A stretch of 64,000 nucleotides of DNA from Rhizobium sp. L51/94 (GCF_019355555.1 NZ_CP072144.1:186001-250000), one strand, 5' to 3'; positions 25,016-34,121 are shown, counted from the stretch's first letter. Program-made: numbers and translations. Notes: generated by a model not told the origin, from the sequence alone.

Positions 25016-25049
25016 CCGGAAACCAGGCATTGGTCTGGTTTCCGGATTT
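25016..25049. terminator. intrinsic terminator between convergent operons
   Basis: CCGGAAACCAG, 8-nt loop, CTGGTTTCCGG (perfect 11-bp stem), followed on the plus strand by ATTTTC, just after the GT2-GtrA stop and before the end of the minus-strand ATPase gene. Confidence 0.75.
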
Positions 25050-25051
25050 TC

Positions 25052-26752
25052 TCATGACTGCTGGACTGCCAGCCTGCGGCCACGGGCGCGCGGATCAGGT
25101 GCGGGAACGGCGGCCAGAAGGGCCTGCGTATAGGCATCCTTCGGCGTCTCGAACACCTGGCGGCGCGTGCCGCTCTCGACGATTTTACCGTAGCGCATGA
25201 CCACGACATGGTGCGACATCCGCTCGATGACCGCCATGTCGTGCGAAATGAAGAGATAGGCGAGACCCATCGTCTCTTGCAGTTCGAGCAGCAGGTCGAG
25301 AACCCGCGCCCGCACGGAAACGTCGAGCGCTGCCACGCTTTCGTCAGCAACGATCAGCTTCGGTTCCAGTGCCAGGGCGCGCGCGATACAGATGCGCTGG
25401 CGCTGGCCGCCGGAGAACTCGTGCGGATAGCGGGTTGCGGCATCGGGCGTCAGGCCGACGCGGCGCAGCAGCTCTGCCACCCGGTCGCGACGCTCCGATT
25501 TGCTGCCAATGCCGTGGATAATCATCGGCTCGGCAACCGCAGCCCCCACCGCCATGCGAGGATCGAGCGATGCATAGGGGTCCTGGAAGATCATTTGGGC
25601 GGAGCGGCGAACCGGCTGCATGTCGCGCTGGCTGAGTCCCCCTATATTGCGACCGTCGATCACAACGTCGCCCTGGTAGGGAATGAGGCCGAGCACGGCT
25701 TTGCCCGTCGTCGACTTTCCCGAGCCGCTTTCGCCGACGAGACCAAGCGTTTTGCCGGGCAGGATGTCGAAGGATACGCCATCGACCGCTGCCGCCGGCT
25801 TGGCTGTCTTGAGGAGCCAGCCTGACTGGCTGCCGTAGGTAACGGTCAGATTGCTGACGTTGAGCACCGGCGTCCGGTCGAGCGGCGTCGGTGCGACCAG
25901 GCCTCTGGCGGTGACGCGCGGTGGACCGTCCGTGCCGGCATGGGCGCCAAGACGCGGCACGGCCCCCAGCAACTCCTGCGTATAGGCGTGGGTCGGGCGC
26001 TCGAAGATATCGATCGCAGCTCCCTTTTCGACCATGCGGCCGTTTTGCATGATCACGACGCGATCCGCCATTTCCGCCACAACCCCCATGTCATGGGTGA
26101 TGAGGATGATCGAGGTCCCGAACTCCGATTTCAGCTCTCGCATCAAACTCAGGATCTGTGCCTGGACAGTGACATCAAGCGCCGTGGTCGGTTCGTCGGC
26201 GATCAGCACCTTGGGGCGGCAGGAGAGCGCCATGGCGATCATCACCCGCTGTCGCATCCCCCCGGAAAGCTCATGGGGAAACTGCTTCAGCCGCCGCGCC
26301 GGATCGGTGATCTGGACGGCGTCGAGCATGCGCAGGGCGGAAGCCACAGCGCTTGCGGTGTCGCTGTCCTGATGCTCGCGGATCGCCTCTGTCAGCTGGT
26401 CGCCGACTGATATCACCGGGTTCAGCGAGGTCATCGGCTCCTGGAAGACCATGGCGATCTCGCCGCCGCGCACCTTGCGCATCGCCCGCTCCGGCAAGGA
26501 CAGCAGGTCGCGGCCGGCGAGCATGATCTTGCCGGACGCCACCTGCAAGGATGCTTTCGGGAGCAAGCCCATGACGGCGAGCGAGGTTACCGACTTGCCG
26601 GAACCCGATTCGCCGGCAAGGCAGAGGGTCTCGCCGGTCATGAGATCGAAATCGATGTCGTCGAGTACCCGCCGCCGGCCTTCCGGCGTGCGGGCATCGA
26701 CACACAGGTTTCTCACCGAAAGCGCGGCGGGCGACGAGGCTGTTTCCGTCAC
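25052..26752 (-). CDS. ABC transporter ATP-binding protein with two fused ATPase domains (amide operon)
   Basis: Cytoplasmic 566-residue double NBD of the DppD-DppF type. NBD1: GESGSGKS, LSGGMRQR, VLIADEPTTALD. NBD2: GESGSGKS, FSGGQRQR and LIVADESVAALD, where Ser replaces the usual Pro after the Walker B Asp-Glu. The start is taken as the GTG at 26752, whose GTGA overlaps the stop of the acetamidase gene. Last gene of the AmiC/AmiR operon, powering the two permeases encoded upstream. Confidence 0.87.
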   Translation of the reverse strand: MTETASSPAALSVRNLCVDARTPEGRRRVLDDIDFDLMTGETLCLAGESGSGKSVTSLAVMGLLPKASLQVASGKIMLAGRDLLSLPERAMRKVRGGEIAMVFQEPMTSLNPVISVGDQLTEAIREHQDSDTASAVASALRMLDAVQITDPARRLKQFPHELSGGMRQRVMIAMALSCRPKVLIADEPTTALDVTVQAQILSLMRELKSEFGTSIILITHDMGVVAEMADRVVIMQNGRMVEKGAAIDIFERPTHAYTQELLGAVPRLGAHAGTDGPPRVTARGLVAPTPLDRTPVLNVSNLTVTYGSQSGWLLKTAKPAAAVDGVSFDILPGKTLGLVGESGSGKSTTGKAVLGLIPYQGDVVIDGRNIGGLSQRDMQPVRRSAQMIFQDPYASLDPRMAVGAAVAEPMIIHGIGSKSERRDRVAELLRRVGLTPDAATRYPHEFSGGQRQRICIARALALEPKLIVADESVAALDVSVRARVLDLLLELQETMGLAYLFISHDMAVIERMSHHVVVMRYGKIVESGTRRQVFETPKDAYTQALLAAVPAPDPRARGRRLAVQQS

Positions 26753-27693
26753 GCGAACACGATCCTCGGGAAGTAGAACGACACCACCCAGTTCGGCATG
26801 TCGACGATCTCGCTGATCCGGAGGTCGCCGCAGACAGAGCACAGCATGTAGGCATCGACCGGGCTCATGCCATGCTCTTCGCCGAGCAGGTCGATCATCC
26901 GCATCAGGGCTTCCCGCGCACCGGTCATCAGGTCCGGCCCGATGCCTGTCGTCACCTCATAGCCAGCGCCGTCGAGATGGCGGGTGACCGGCTCGGTTGT
27001 CGTAAAGCGCGGGCTCTTCAGGCGCGCATCCTTGACCAGCTCGATCGTCGCCTCGACATTCATCTGGCTTTCGATAGCCGTGCCACAGACCTCGCCGTCG
27101 CCCTGCGCGGCATGGGTATCGCCGATCGAGAACAGCGCACCCTCCACTTCGATCGGCAGGTACAGCGTTACGCCGGCGCTGAGATCCCGGATATCGAGAT
27201 TGCCGCCGACATTGCGTGGCGGCACGACGGAGTGCAAACCTGGGGCGGCAGGGGCGACACCGATAGTTCCGGCAAAAGGCTTCAGCGGTACGCGACCGCC
27301 GGGGCCATAAAGGGCGGGCGTCATGGCGTTGGCATCATAGGACCACATGTGCAAAGCAGGGTCGGGAAACTGGTCGGCCAGAAGTCCAAACCCTGGAATA
27401 TTGGCGGTCCAGCCGAGGCCCGACGGCACGAAGCGGCGGAGCGTGACCTTCAATGCGTCCCCCGGCATCGCGCCCTCCACATAGACAGGGCCGGAGACCG
27501 GATTGATCTTGCCGAAATCGAGTTCCTTCAGCGATGCCAGGGTCGCGTCGGCGCCCAGCTGTCCGCCGGACGAATCCATGCATTCGAAATGGATCGTTTC
27601 ACCGGGTTTGGCGACGACAGCGGGTTCGAAATCCCGGTTCCAGCCGAAATTATGCTGGGCGCGGTGAATGGTGTGGGTGCAGACGATGCACAT
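26749..27693 (-). CDS. acetamidase/formamidase family protein (FmdA_AmdA)
   Basis: Cytoplasmic hydrolase of 314 residues in the FmdA_AmdA family, which releases ammonia from formamide, acetamide or other short amides. Family features include HNFGWNRDFEPAVVAKPGE at the N-terminus, GPVYVEGAMPGDALKV near 70, GDTHAAQGDGEVCGTAIE near 190 and the C-terminal SVCGDLRISEIVDMPNWVV. It sits between the binding-protein gene and the ATPase gene in an operon headed by amide-sensing AmiC/AmiR-like proteins, which supports an amide substrate. Overlaps the ATPase gene by GTGA. Confidence 0.88.
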   Translation of the reverse strand: MCIVCTHTIHRAQHNFGWNRDFEPAVVAKPGETIHFECMDSSGGQLGADATLASLKELDFGKINPVSGPVYVEGAMPGDALKVTLRRFVPSGLGWTANIPGFGLLADQFPDPALHMWSYDANAMTPALYGPGGRVPLKPFAGTIGVAPAAPGLHSVVPPRNVGGNLDIRDLSAGVTLYLPIEVEGALFSIGDTHAAQGDGEVCGTAIESQMNVEATIELVKDARLKSPRFTTTEPVTRHLDGAGYEVTTGIGPDLMTGAREALMRMIDLLGEEHGMSPVDAYMLCSVCGDLRISEIVDMPNWVVSFYFPRIVFA

Positions 27694-27713
27694 GCTTGCC
27701 TCCGAAGATTGAG

Positions 27714-27739
27714 CCTCCCCGGGGCAGTGCCCAGGGAGG
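27714..27739 (-). promoter_or_regulatory. intercistronic stem-loop after the amide-operon binding-protein gene
   Basis: CCTCCC pairs with GGGAGG around an inner GGGC-AGT-GCCC hairpin in the 62-bp gap between the binding-protein and acetamidase genes. Probably raises binding-protein mRNA relative to downstream genes. Confidence 0.5.
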
Positions 27740-27755
27740 TATTGAACCGATCGGC

Positions 27756-29390
27756 TTACTTCTTGACGAAGATCGCTTCGTAATCGATGACGCGGGTCGG
27801 ATCGATGTAGATCTCATCCGGTCCGCCCATCCGCTTCGACTTGGCAACAACCCGGCGCTCGTTGAACACGGGGATCCACGGCGCATCCTTTTCCTGGATC
27901 TCGGTGAAGATCTTTTTCCAGGCTTCGTTGCGCTCCGCAGCCTTGGCAGGCAGCGGCATGGCGTCGGCCGCCTGGGCGCGCGGTTCGATTTCCTTGTTGC
28001 AGTACCACGACCAGTTCCAGCCACCGGCGACGGCACTGCCGCAGCCGAGGATCGGTCCGTAGAAGTCGGAAGGATCCGGGAAGTCGGCGATCCAGCCGAG
28101 ACCGCCCGACCATGCCATCGGCGCCTGGCCCTGCGTACCGCCGGCAGCGATGACGTTCGGATTGGCAAGCGCCTTGATCTCGACCTTGACGCCGACGGCG
28201 GCGAGATCCTGCTGGATCGCCTGGGCGATGCGCGGCTGCGGATCGGTGTTGGAGGTGTAGAGCTGGGTCGTGAAGCCATCCTTCAGGCCGGCCTCGGCCA
28301 GCAGTGCCTTGGCTTTCTCGACGCTGTAGGCATAGCCCTTGTAATCCTTGTCGTAGCCCGGCATCAGCGGCGGCAGTACCTGGTTTGCCGGCACGGCGCG
28401 ACCGTTGATGATGCGAACGATGCGCTCCTTGTTGACAGCCATGTTCAGCGCCTGGCGGACCTTGACGTTGTCGAGCGGCTTTACCTGCGTGTTGAGCGTC
28501 ACATAGCTCGTTTCCAGCTGCTGACGATCCACGATCATGCCTTCGAAATCCTTCGAGTTCTTCATCTCGAGGTATTTGGCAGGCGGGATACCGTCGCCGG
28601 CAACATCGACTTCGCCCTTCTGCAGACGCAGCAGCGCCACGAGCGGCTCCTGGCCGATTTCGACCGTGTAGCCATCGATATGCGGGCGGTCCTTGACGAA
28701 GTAGTCAGGGTTCTTCTCGAACACGAGGCGCTGGCCGACCGTCCATTCCTTCAGGATGAAAGCGCCGGAGCCGACCGGCTTCTTGCCGAAGTCGCCGTTC
28801 GCCGCCTCGACTGCTTCCTTCGGAACGACGGAAGAGAAGTTGAGGGCGAGCACATTGAGGAACGTCGCGTCCGGCTGCACCAGCGTGAACTTGACGGTGT
28901 GGTCGTCAACGACAGTGATGCCATCGAGCGTCTGTGAGGTGCCGGCGGTCATCGCGTCGGAGCCGACAATCGAGTGGAAGAAGCCGGCGCCAGGGCCCTG
29001 CGTCTTCGGATTGACGGCGCGCTCGATCGAATATTTGACGTCCGCGGCGGTCACTTCGCGGCCGTTGGTGAATTTAACGCCAGCGCGCAGCTTGAAGGTG
29101 TATGTCTTGCCGTCCTCGGACACCGTGTAGCTTTCGGCCAGCGAAGGCTTCAACTCGGTCGTGCCGGGCGTGTAGTCGACAAGGCGCGAGAACATCGCGT
29201 TGATCATCGACCAGTTCTGCCAGTCATAGCCAATGGCCGGATCGAGCGTTGCGATGTCGTCCTTGTAGGTGACGACTATCTTTCCGCCGTCGACAGGCTT
29301 GTCGGCAGCCTGGACGGCGAGCGCCGGCACCAGGGAGGTGGTCGCGAGCATGGCAGCCAGAGCTGCACGTCGCAGGAAGGTTTTTGTCAT
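27756..29390 (-). CDS. ABC transporter substrate-binding protein, family 5
   Basis: Periplasmic protein of 544 residues in the SBP_bac_5 family with a 28-residue signal peptide (ends VQAA). It has GGKIVVTYKDDIATLDPAIGYD at the start of the mature part and the family block LKPSLAESYTVSEDGKTYTF near 80. In dipeptide-type systems this family binds peptides or other small solutes; here an amide-containing solute is likely from the acetamidase and AmiC/AmiR context. Downstream of two permeases, 30 bp from the nearer one, and followed by a stem-loop. Confidence 0.87.
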   Translation of the reverse strand: MTKTFLRRAALAAMLATTSLVPALAVQAADKPVDGGKIVVTYKDDIATLDPAIGYDWQNWSMINAMFSRLVDYTPGTTELKPSLAESYTVSEDGKTYTFKLRAGVKFTNGREVTAADVKYSIERAVNPKTQGPGAGFFHSIVGSDAMTAGTSQTLDGITVVDDHTVKFTLVQPDATFLNVLALNFSSVVPKEAVEAANGDFGKKPVGSGAFILKEWTVGQRLVFEKNPDYFVKDRPHIDGYTVEIGQEPLVALLRLQKGEVDVAGDGIPPAKYLEMKNSKDFEGMIVDRQQLETSYVTLNTQVKPLDNVKVRQALNMAVNKERIVRIINGRAVPANQVLPPLMPGYDKDYKGYAYSVEKAKALLAEAGLKDGFTTQLYTSNTDPQPRIAQAIQQDLAAVGVKVEIKALANPNVIAAGGTQGQAPMAWSGGLGWIADFPDPSDFYGPILGCGSAVAGGWNWSWYCNKEIEPRAQAADAMPLPAKAAERNEAWKKIFTEIQEKDAPWIPVFNERRVVAKSKRMGGPDEIYIDPTRVIDYEAIFVKK

Positions 29391-29420
29391 TGGTGAACTC
29401 CTCTGTTGGTTTTTGCTTGG

Positions 29421-30341
29421 TTATTGCGCGCGGATACGCGGGTCGATGAACGGAGCGACGATATCGGCGATCAGGTTGCCGATGACGATGGCGAGGGCCG
29501 AGACGATGGTGACGCCCATGATGATCGGGATATCGACCTGCTGGATGGCCTGCCATGCGAGCTGGCCGATGCCTGGCCAGCCGTAGACGGCCTCGACCAC
29601 GACGACACCGCTCATGAACTGGCCGATATCGATGCCGATCATGGCGATGATCGGCAGGATGGCGTTGGGCAGGGCATGACGAAAGATGATCCGCGACGAC
29701 GACAGGCCCTTAGCGCGCGCCGTGCGCACATAATCCTGGTTGAGCACGTCGATCATCGCCGAGCGCACCATGCGCGCATACCAGCCGGCACCGAGGATGC
29801 CGAGCGTGACGGCCGGCAGCACCACATGATTGGGCGTGCCGTAGCCGCTCATTGGGAACCAGCCGAGCGTCGCCGCAAAGACGTAGAGGAGCAGCAGTGC
29901 AACGACGAATTGCGGGGCGGACACCCCGACGAAGGACGCCATCATCACCAGCCGGTCGACAAAGCCACCGCGGCGCACGGCGGCAATGGTCCCGAGCGTG
30001 ATACCGAGGACAACTTCGACCAGGATGCCGGCCGCCATGAGGATCAGCGTCGCCGGTAGGCGGGCGAGGATCAGCGGCAGCACGGATGTCTTCTGCGTAT
30101 AGGAGCGACCGAGATCGCCATGCAGGATGCCACTGAGATAATGCAGGAACTGCAGCACCAACGGCTGGTCCAGCCCCAGTTCATGGCGAATGGCGGCGAC
30201 GGTTGCCGGTGTAGCGCTGCGGCCGGCGATCAGTACGGCAGGATCGGCCGGCAGTGCGTAGAGCAGCAGGAAGGTGATGGCGCCGACGCCGAGCAGGATG
30301 AGTGCCGCCTGAACAAGTCGGCGGAGAATGAGAAGGGCCAT
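29421..30341 (-). CDS. ABC transporter permease (DppB type), amide operon
   Basis: Inner-membrane permease of 306 residues starting MALLILRRLVQAALILLGVG, the standard DppB N-terminus, with GDLGRSYTQKTSV before helix 2 and the EAA loop (DYVRTARAKGLSSSRIIFRHALPNAI) near 210. The ATG at 30341 overlaps the preceding permease's stop (ATGA). Confidence 0.88.
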   Translation of the reverse strand: MALLILRRLVQAALILLGVGAITFLLLYALPADPAVLIAGRSATPATVAAIRHELGLDQPLVLQFLHYLSGILHGDLGRSYTQKTSVLPLILARLPATLILMAAGILVEVVLGITLGTIAAVRRGGFVDRLVMMASFVGVSAPQFVVALLLLYVFAATLGWFPMSGYGTPNHVVLPAVTLGILGAGWYARMVRSAMIDVLNQDYVRTARAKGLSSSRIIFRHALPNAILPIIAMIGIDIGQFMSGVVVVEAVYGWPGIGQLAWQAIQQVDIPIIMGVTIVSALAIVIGNLIADIVAPFIDPRIRAQ

Positions 30342-31189
30342 CAGCCGCGCCCTCTCTGGGTCGGATCGAGAATGTCGCGCAGCGCATCGCCGACGAGGTT
30401 GAACGACAAAGCGGTCAGCAGGATCACGGCGCCCGGAATGAACACCAACCAGGGGGCGGATTCGAAGTAGCTCTGGCTCTCGAAGATGATATTTCCCCAG
30501 GAGGGCTGCGGCGGCTGTACGCCGATGCCGAGGAAGGACAGCGTCGCCTCGAGCAGCACCGTCGTTGCGATACCGAGCGTGCCCCAGACGATCGCCGTCG
30601 GCATCAGATGCGGCAGGATGTGCAGAAGCAGGATACGGCCGTGGCCGGCGCCCAGCGAGCGCTCCGCCATCATGAAGTCGCGCTCCACCAATCCGCGCGT
30701 CTCGGTATAGACGATGCGCGCGACCTGCACCCAGTTGACGAGCGCGATGACCATCGCCACGATCCACAGGCTAGGGTGCAGCAGGGCCGCCAGCACAATG
30801 GCAAGCAGCAGGGCCGGAAATGCCATCATCAGGTCGGTGAAGCGCATCAGCAGATTGCCGAAGAAGCCCCCCACATAACCAGCGACAATACCAATGAAGA
30901 GGCCGATGGCGACCGCAATGCCATTAGCAACAAGGCCGATGACCAGCGAGGTGCGAGCGCCGAACAGCAGCCGGGAGAACAGGTCGCGGCCGAGCGTATC
31001 GGTGCCGAGCAGATAGGGGCCGCCGGGCGGCAACGGCGCGCCATCCAGCGACAGGCCATCGAACATCTGGTCATCGGGGCTGAAGGGCGCCAGCAGCGGC
31101 GCCGCGATCGCCATAACGACAACGGCGATGACGATGATCAACCCGAACAGCGCCGAGGGCTGGCGAAACATCGATTTCAGGACACGCAT
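30341..31189 (-). CDS. ABC transporter permease (DppC type), amide operon
   Basis: Inner-membrane permease of 282 residues with six helices. It has the DppC hallmark LGTDTLGRDLFSRLLFGARTSL near 60 and an EAA loop (ERDFMMAERSLGAGHGRILLLHILPH) near 180. Both ends overlap the neighbours by ATGA: upstream with the ANTAR regulator gene, downstream with the DppB-type gene. This tight order shows the sensor and importer are made from one transcript. Confidence 0.88.
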   Translation of the reverse strand: MRVLKSMFRQPSALFGLIIVIAVVVMAIAAPLLAPFSPDDQMFDGLSLDGAPLPPGGPYLLGTDTLGRDLFSRLLFGARTSLVIGLVANGIAVAIGLFIGIVAGYVGGFFGNLLMRFTDLMMAFPALLLAIVLAALLHPSLWIVAMVIALVNWVQVARIVYTETRGLVERDFMMAERSLGAGHGRILLLHILPHLMPTAIVWGTLGIATTVLLEATLSFLGIGVQPPQPSWGNIIFESQSYFESAPWLVFIPGAVILLTALSFNLVGDALRDILDPTQRGRG

Positions 31190-31770
31190 CAGACGGCCTC
31201 CGGCAAGGGTTCGGAGCCGCCGAGAATGAAGGCCGCCAGTTGTTCCATTGGCAATCTACGCTGCATGGCCGAGCCGCGCAGGATCGTATAGGCCTGCTCT
31301 TCCCCGACGCCCCGCGCCTCCATGATCTTTTGCACGGCGGCATGAACGAGCGGTCGCATGCGTACGCGCTCCTCCAGACGATCCATCTTCGAGCGCGTCG
31401 CCATTCGCTCCTGGTGGATGGAGACCGCCATGACCAGCGCCGGATAGACGGCCGAGCTTGCAACCGGCTTGGCAATGATCGCGCCGGCACCCTGTTCGAG
31501 CGCCCAGGCAATGCGGCCCGGTGCTTCCGAACCCAGCAGCGCAATCACAGGCACCGCCGGATGCGCGGGTGCCGAGGCGAGCAGCCCGTCCCAGCCCTGA
31601 TCGGCATCGACGATCACGAGGTCCGGACGTTCCATGGCAGAGAGCGGCTCCCAGCGCAGCGATGTGCTGAGGCCGAGAAGTGTCAGCTGGCGGATCAAGC
31701 GCTCGGTGTTGCTGTCTTCCCTGTGCAGGATCGCGGCGTGCCAGCCAGTGAAATTCGGTGTTTCCCTCAT
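31189..31770 (-). CDS. AmiR-like ANTAR-domain RNA-binding antiterminator
   Basis: Protein of 193 residues. Residues about 10-120 form a degenerate receiver-like (pseudo-REC) domain (LVIVDADQGWDGLL, then GAGAIIAKPV). Residues about 125-190 are an ANTAR domain with a coiled-coil linker (SKMDRLEERVRMRPLVHAAV, then MEARGVGEEQAYTILRGSAM). ANTAR proteins bind leader RNA and prevent termination; Pseudomonas AmiR is the model and is held inactive by AmiC. The AmiC-like gene overlaps it upstream by ATGA, and the leader of the operon contains a terminator. Start ATG 31770. Confidence 0.87.
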   Translation of the reverse strand: MRETPNFTGWHAAILHREDSNTERLIRQLTLLGLSTSLRWEPLSAMERPDLVIVDADQGWDGLLASAPAHPAVPVIALLGSEAPGRIAWALEQGAGAIIAKPVASSAVYPALVMAVSIHQERMATRSKMDRLEERVRMRPLVHAAVQKIMEARGVGEEQAYTILRGSAMQRRLPMEQLAAFILGGSEPLPEAV

Positions 31771-32903
31771 GAAACCACCCGCAACTTCGGCTCCGCAATC
31801 GTGTGACGCGCAGTCAGATATGGGTCGGCAGGGATGGCCGAACGCGAGGCGATGACATCGAAACCATTGCCGGCATTGATCCGTCCGAGATGAAATGGGA
31901 GGGCCGCGTGGTTGGTCTGCCGGTCGATCGCGAGCGGACCGAACAGGCTCGGCCAAGACGCGCCATGAAGCGCCCGTCGCACTGCCTGCGGCTCGTCGCT
32001 ACTGGCTGCGATTATGGCCTCGACGCAAAGTTTGACAGCAGTATAGGCGCTGGCAAAAACGCTGGACACGCCGCGCTCCGGCCCGAAAGCCGCCGCCACG
32101 CGGCTCTTGAACTCAGCATTTTCGGGCGACACGATGCTGGCGAAATAGGAGGCGGCGCAAAGCTGCCCGACGGCCGCACCTGCGGCGATATCGGCAAGTT
32201 CGCACTCCATCAGATCGCAGCTGACGACCGGGCAGTTCTCCGGCAGGAAGGCCGGGTCCCGGTCTGAAAGCCCGCGGATGGCCGCCAGAAATGCATAGCT
32301 GGAGGGGCCAATCAAATTGTTGAGGATGAAGCTCGGCCGGCGCTCGGCAATATCCGCGACGATGCGCTCAACCGCAGTCTCCTCGAGCGGCAGATAGCGC
32401 TCGCCCAGCACCTCGCCGCCAGCCGTGGAAATCAACTCGCGGGCCAGCCGGTTCATTTCCCAGCCCCACACATAGTTGGCGCCGACGAGGTAGGGGCGCT
32501 TGCCGTACCGGGGGATGAGATGCTGGAAGAGCGGCAGCAGGTGCTGGTTCGGGCAGCCGCCGATATAAATGACGTTCTCGTTGGCCTCGAAACCCTCGTA
32601 GGGGCACATGTACCAGAGTAGGCCGTCATGCTTTTCGACCAGCGGAATGATTTCCTTGCGCGCCGCCGAGGTGATCGTGCCGACGATATGGCGGCAACCT
32701 TCGTTGCGCAGCATATGGCGGGCGCCATCCAGATAGGCGGAAAGATCAGCGCGAGGATCGGCGAAGACGGGCTCTAAGCGCAGCCCGCCGGTGGCAGCAA
32801 ATTCCTCGATGGCACATTCGGCACCGTCGCGCGCATCCCGACCCATCGACGCATAGGGCCCGGTCGTCGAAAAGAGGATGCCGATCTTTAGTGCGTCGAT
32901 CAT
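31767..32903 (-). CDS. AmiC-like amide-sensing protein (periplasmic-binding fold, no signal peptide)
   Basis: Protein of 378 residues in the Peripla_BP_6/AmiC family (KIGILFSTTGPYASMGRDARDGAECAIEEF at the N-terminus). It lacks a signal peptide, so it stays in the cytoplasm like Pseudomonas AmiC, where it would bind amide and release the AmiR-like partner. The block LLWYMCPYEGFEANENVIYIGG near 95-115 is typical of AmiC/UrtA-like sensors. First gene of a seven-gene operon. No strong ribosome-binding site precedes the ATG; the 5' leader is long and structured. Confidence 0.87.
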   Translation of the reverse strand: MIDALKIGILFSTTGPYASMGRDARDGAECAIEEFAATGGLRLEPVFADPRADLSAYLDGARHMLRNEGCRHIVGTITSAARKEIIPLVEKHDGLLWYMCPYEGFEANENVIYIGGCPNQHLLPLFQHLIPRYGKRPYLVGANYVWGWEMNRLARELISTAGGEVLGERYLPLEETAVERIVADIAERRPSFILNNLIGPSSYAFLAAIRGLSDRDPAFLPENCPVVSCDLMECELADIAAGAAVGQLCAASYFASIVSPENAEFKSRVAAAFGPERGVSSVFASAYTAVKLCVEAIIAASSDEPQAVRRALHGASWPSLFGPLAIDRQTNHAALPFHLGRINAGNGFDVIASRSAIPADPYLTARHTIAEPKLRVVS

Positions 32904-32922
32904 TGTTCAATACCCAAACGCG

Positions 32923-32968
32923 AAAAACCCCACGACGCGGATCCCATCTTGGATGGGGCATCATGGGG
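32923..32968 (-). terminator. leader attenuator (intrinsic terminator) before the AmiC/AmiR operon
   Basis: On the minus strand CCCCATGA (32968-32961) pairs with TCGTGGGG (32935-32928), 8 bp with one G-U, enclosing a second hairpin CCCATC-CAA-GATGGG (32957-32943). TTTTT (32927-32923) follows directly. The U-run is 19 bp before the amiC-like start. An upstream hairpin GGGC-AGTTTC-GCCC (32980-32967) shares two bases with the terminator's 5' arm, so the two could be mutually exclusive. This is what an ANTAR-controlled leader needs. Confidence 0.7.
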
Positions 32969-33028
32969 GCGAAACTGCCCGGCGACATCGAAGTCATGTG
33001 TTAAGATTTGCCTATTCGGCAGGCCTGA

Positions 33029-33057
33029 GTAAAATACAGGCATGCCGTCTTTGTCAA
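33029..33057 (-). promoter_or_regulatory. candidate sigma-70 promoter of the AmiC/AmiR operon
   Basis: A perfect TTGACA (33057-33052) on the minus strand, followed by a weak AT-rich -10 (TATTTT at 15 bp or TTTTAC at 17 bp). This would give a leader of about 115 nt containing the attenuator. Confidence 0.4.
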
Positions 33058-33098
33058 GCGTCCTGGCGCGCGTTTAAAAGCAAAGATGCGCGCAACCC

Positions 33099-34121
33099 CT
33101 AAACGTTGCGCTCTATGATGATCTTCAGGGCATTGCGGTTGCCGTCCCAATAGGGAAGGGCCGTTTCAGCGTCGTCGAAGGCTACCACCTTGCTGATCAA
33201 CGCATCGGCGCTTTCGCCGATTTTTTCGAGATGCGTGGCGACGGCCAGGAAGTCCTGCATCATGGCATTGCGAGACCCCATGATGTCAAGTTCCTTGAGA
33301 TTGAAGAACTGCGTCTGGTAAGTGACCGGCGCCTTGGAATAACCGACATAGACGACCCGACCACCAAAGCAGGCGATATCGACAGCCTGGGTGAAGGTAG
33401 CGGGCAGGCCGACCGCCTCGAACGCGACATCGACGCCATCCTCGTTTGTCCACGCCATGACGCGCGCCACCACGTCCTCGCTGCCGGCATCGATCGTCTC
33501 GACGGCGCCGAACTGCATGGCGAGAGCACGTTTCTCCGGGCTGAGGTCGACCGCGATAACTTCAGCACCACGGGCGACGGCGGCGATCAGTACGCCCATG
33601 CCGATCATGCCGCAGCCGAGCACTGCGACGCGGTCGCCACGGGCAACGCGGCCGCGCTCGACGGCGTGGAAGCCGACGGACAATGGCTCGACCAAGGCGA
33701 GATGGCGGGGCGGCAGCACGTCGTTGAGGATGAGCTTTTCAGCCGGCAGGACGATTTCCTCGGCGAGGCCGCCATCCTGCTGGACTCCCAGCGTCTTGTT
33801 GTAACGGCAGGCATTCACCCGGCCTTTTCGGCAAGAGGTACACTTGCCGCAACTGGTATAGGGCATGACAATAACGCGCCGGCCTGCCGCATAGTCGGCG
33901 GAGACGCCTTCGCCTACTTCCATGATCACACCGCCAATTTCATGGCCCGGGATGCGCGGAAGCTGGACCAGCGGGTTCAGACCCTTGAAGGTGTTGAGAT
34001 CGCTGCCGCAAAGGCCGATATGGCGGACGCTGACGCGCACTTGGCCGGGCCCGAGAGGCGCGGCCTCGATCTCCTGAAAACGCGTTACGTTTTCCGCTTC
34101 GATACGCAGTGCCTTGATCAT
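33099..34121 (-). CDS. zinc-dependent medium-chain alcohol/polyol dehydrogenase
   Basis: Cytoplasmic NAD(P)-dependent dehydrogenase of 340 residues in the zinc-containing MDR family. Catalytic zinc ligands appear in GLCGSDLNTF (Cys near 38) and PGHEIGG (His-Glu near 63). The structural zinc lobe is present as CGKCTSCRKGRVNAC. The cofactor fold has VAVLGCGMIGMGVL. Closest in style to sorbitol, threonine, galactitol-phosphate or galactonate dehydrogenases; the substrate is not clear. The ATG at 34121 follows GGGAGG. It stands between the RND pump operon and the amide operon, on the same strand as both. Confidence 0.83.
   Translation of the reverse strand: MIKALRIEAENVTRFQEIEAAPLGPGQVRVSVRHIGLCGSDLNTFKGLNPLVQLPRIPGHEIGGVIMEVGEGVSADYAAGRRVIVMPYTSCGKCTSCRKGRVNACRYNKTLGVQQDGGLAEEIVLPAEKLILNDVLPPRHLALVEPLSVGFHAVERGRVARGDRVAVLGCGMIGMGVLIAAVARGAEVIAVDLSPEKRALAMQFGAVETIDAGSEDVVARVMAWTNEDGVDVAFEAVGLPATFTQAVDIACFGGRVVYVGYSKAPVTYQTQFFNLKELDIMGSRNAMMQDFLAVATHLEKIGESADALISKVVAFDDAETALPYWDGNRNALKIIIERNV

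Noticed and set aside
32966..32980. Canonical ANTAR-type hexaloop in the amide-operon leader
   Set aside because: GGGC-AGTTTC-GCCC is a hairpin with a six-base loop starting with A, but the fourth loop base is T, not the conserved G, and a second matching hexaloop is not evident. I therefore report a leader terminator and do not claim a canonical ANTAR RNA motif.
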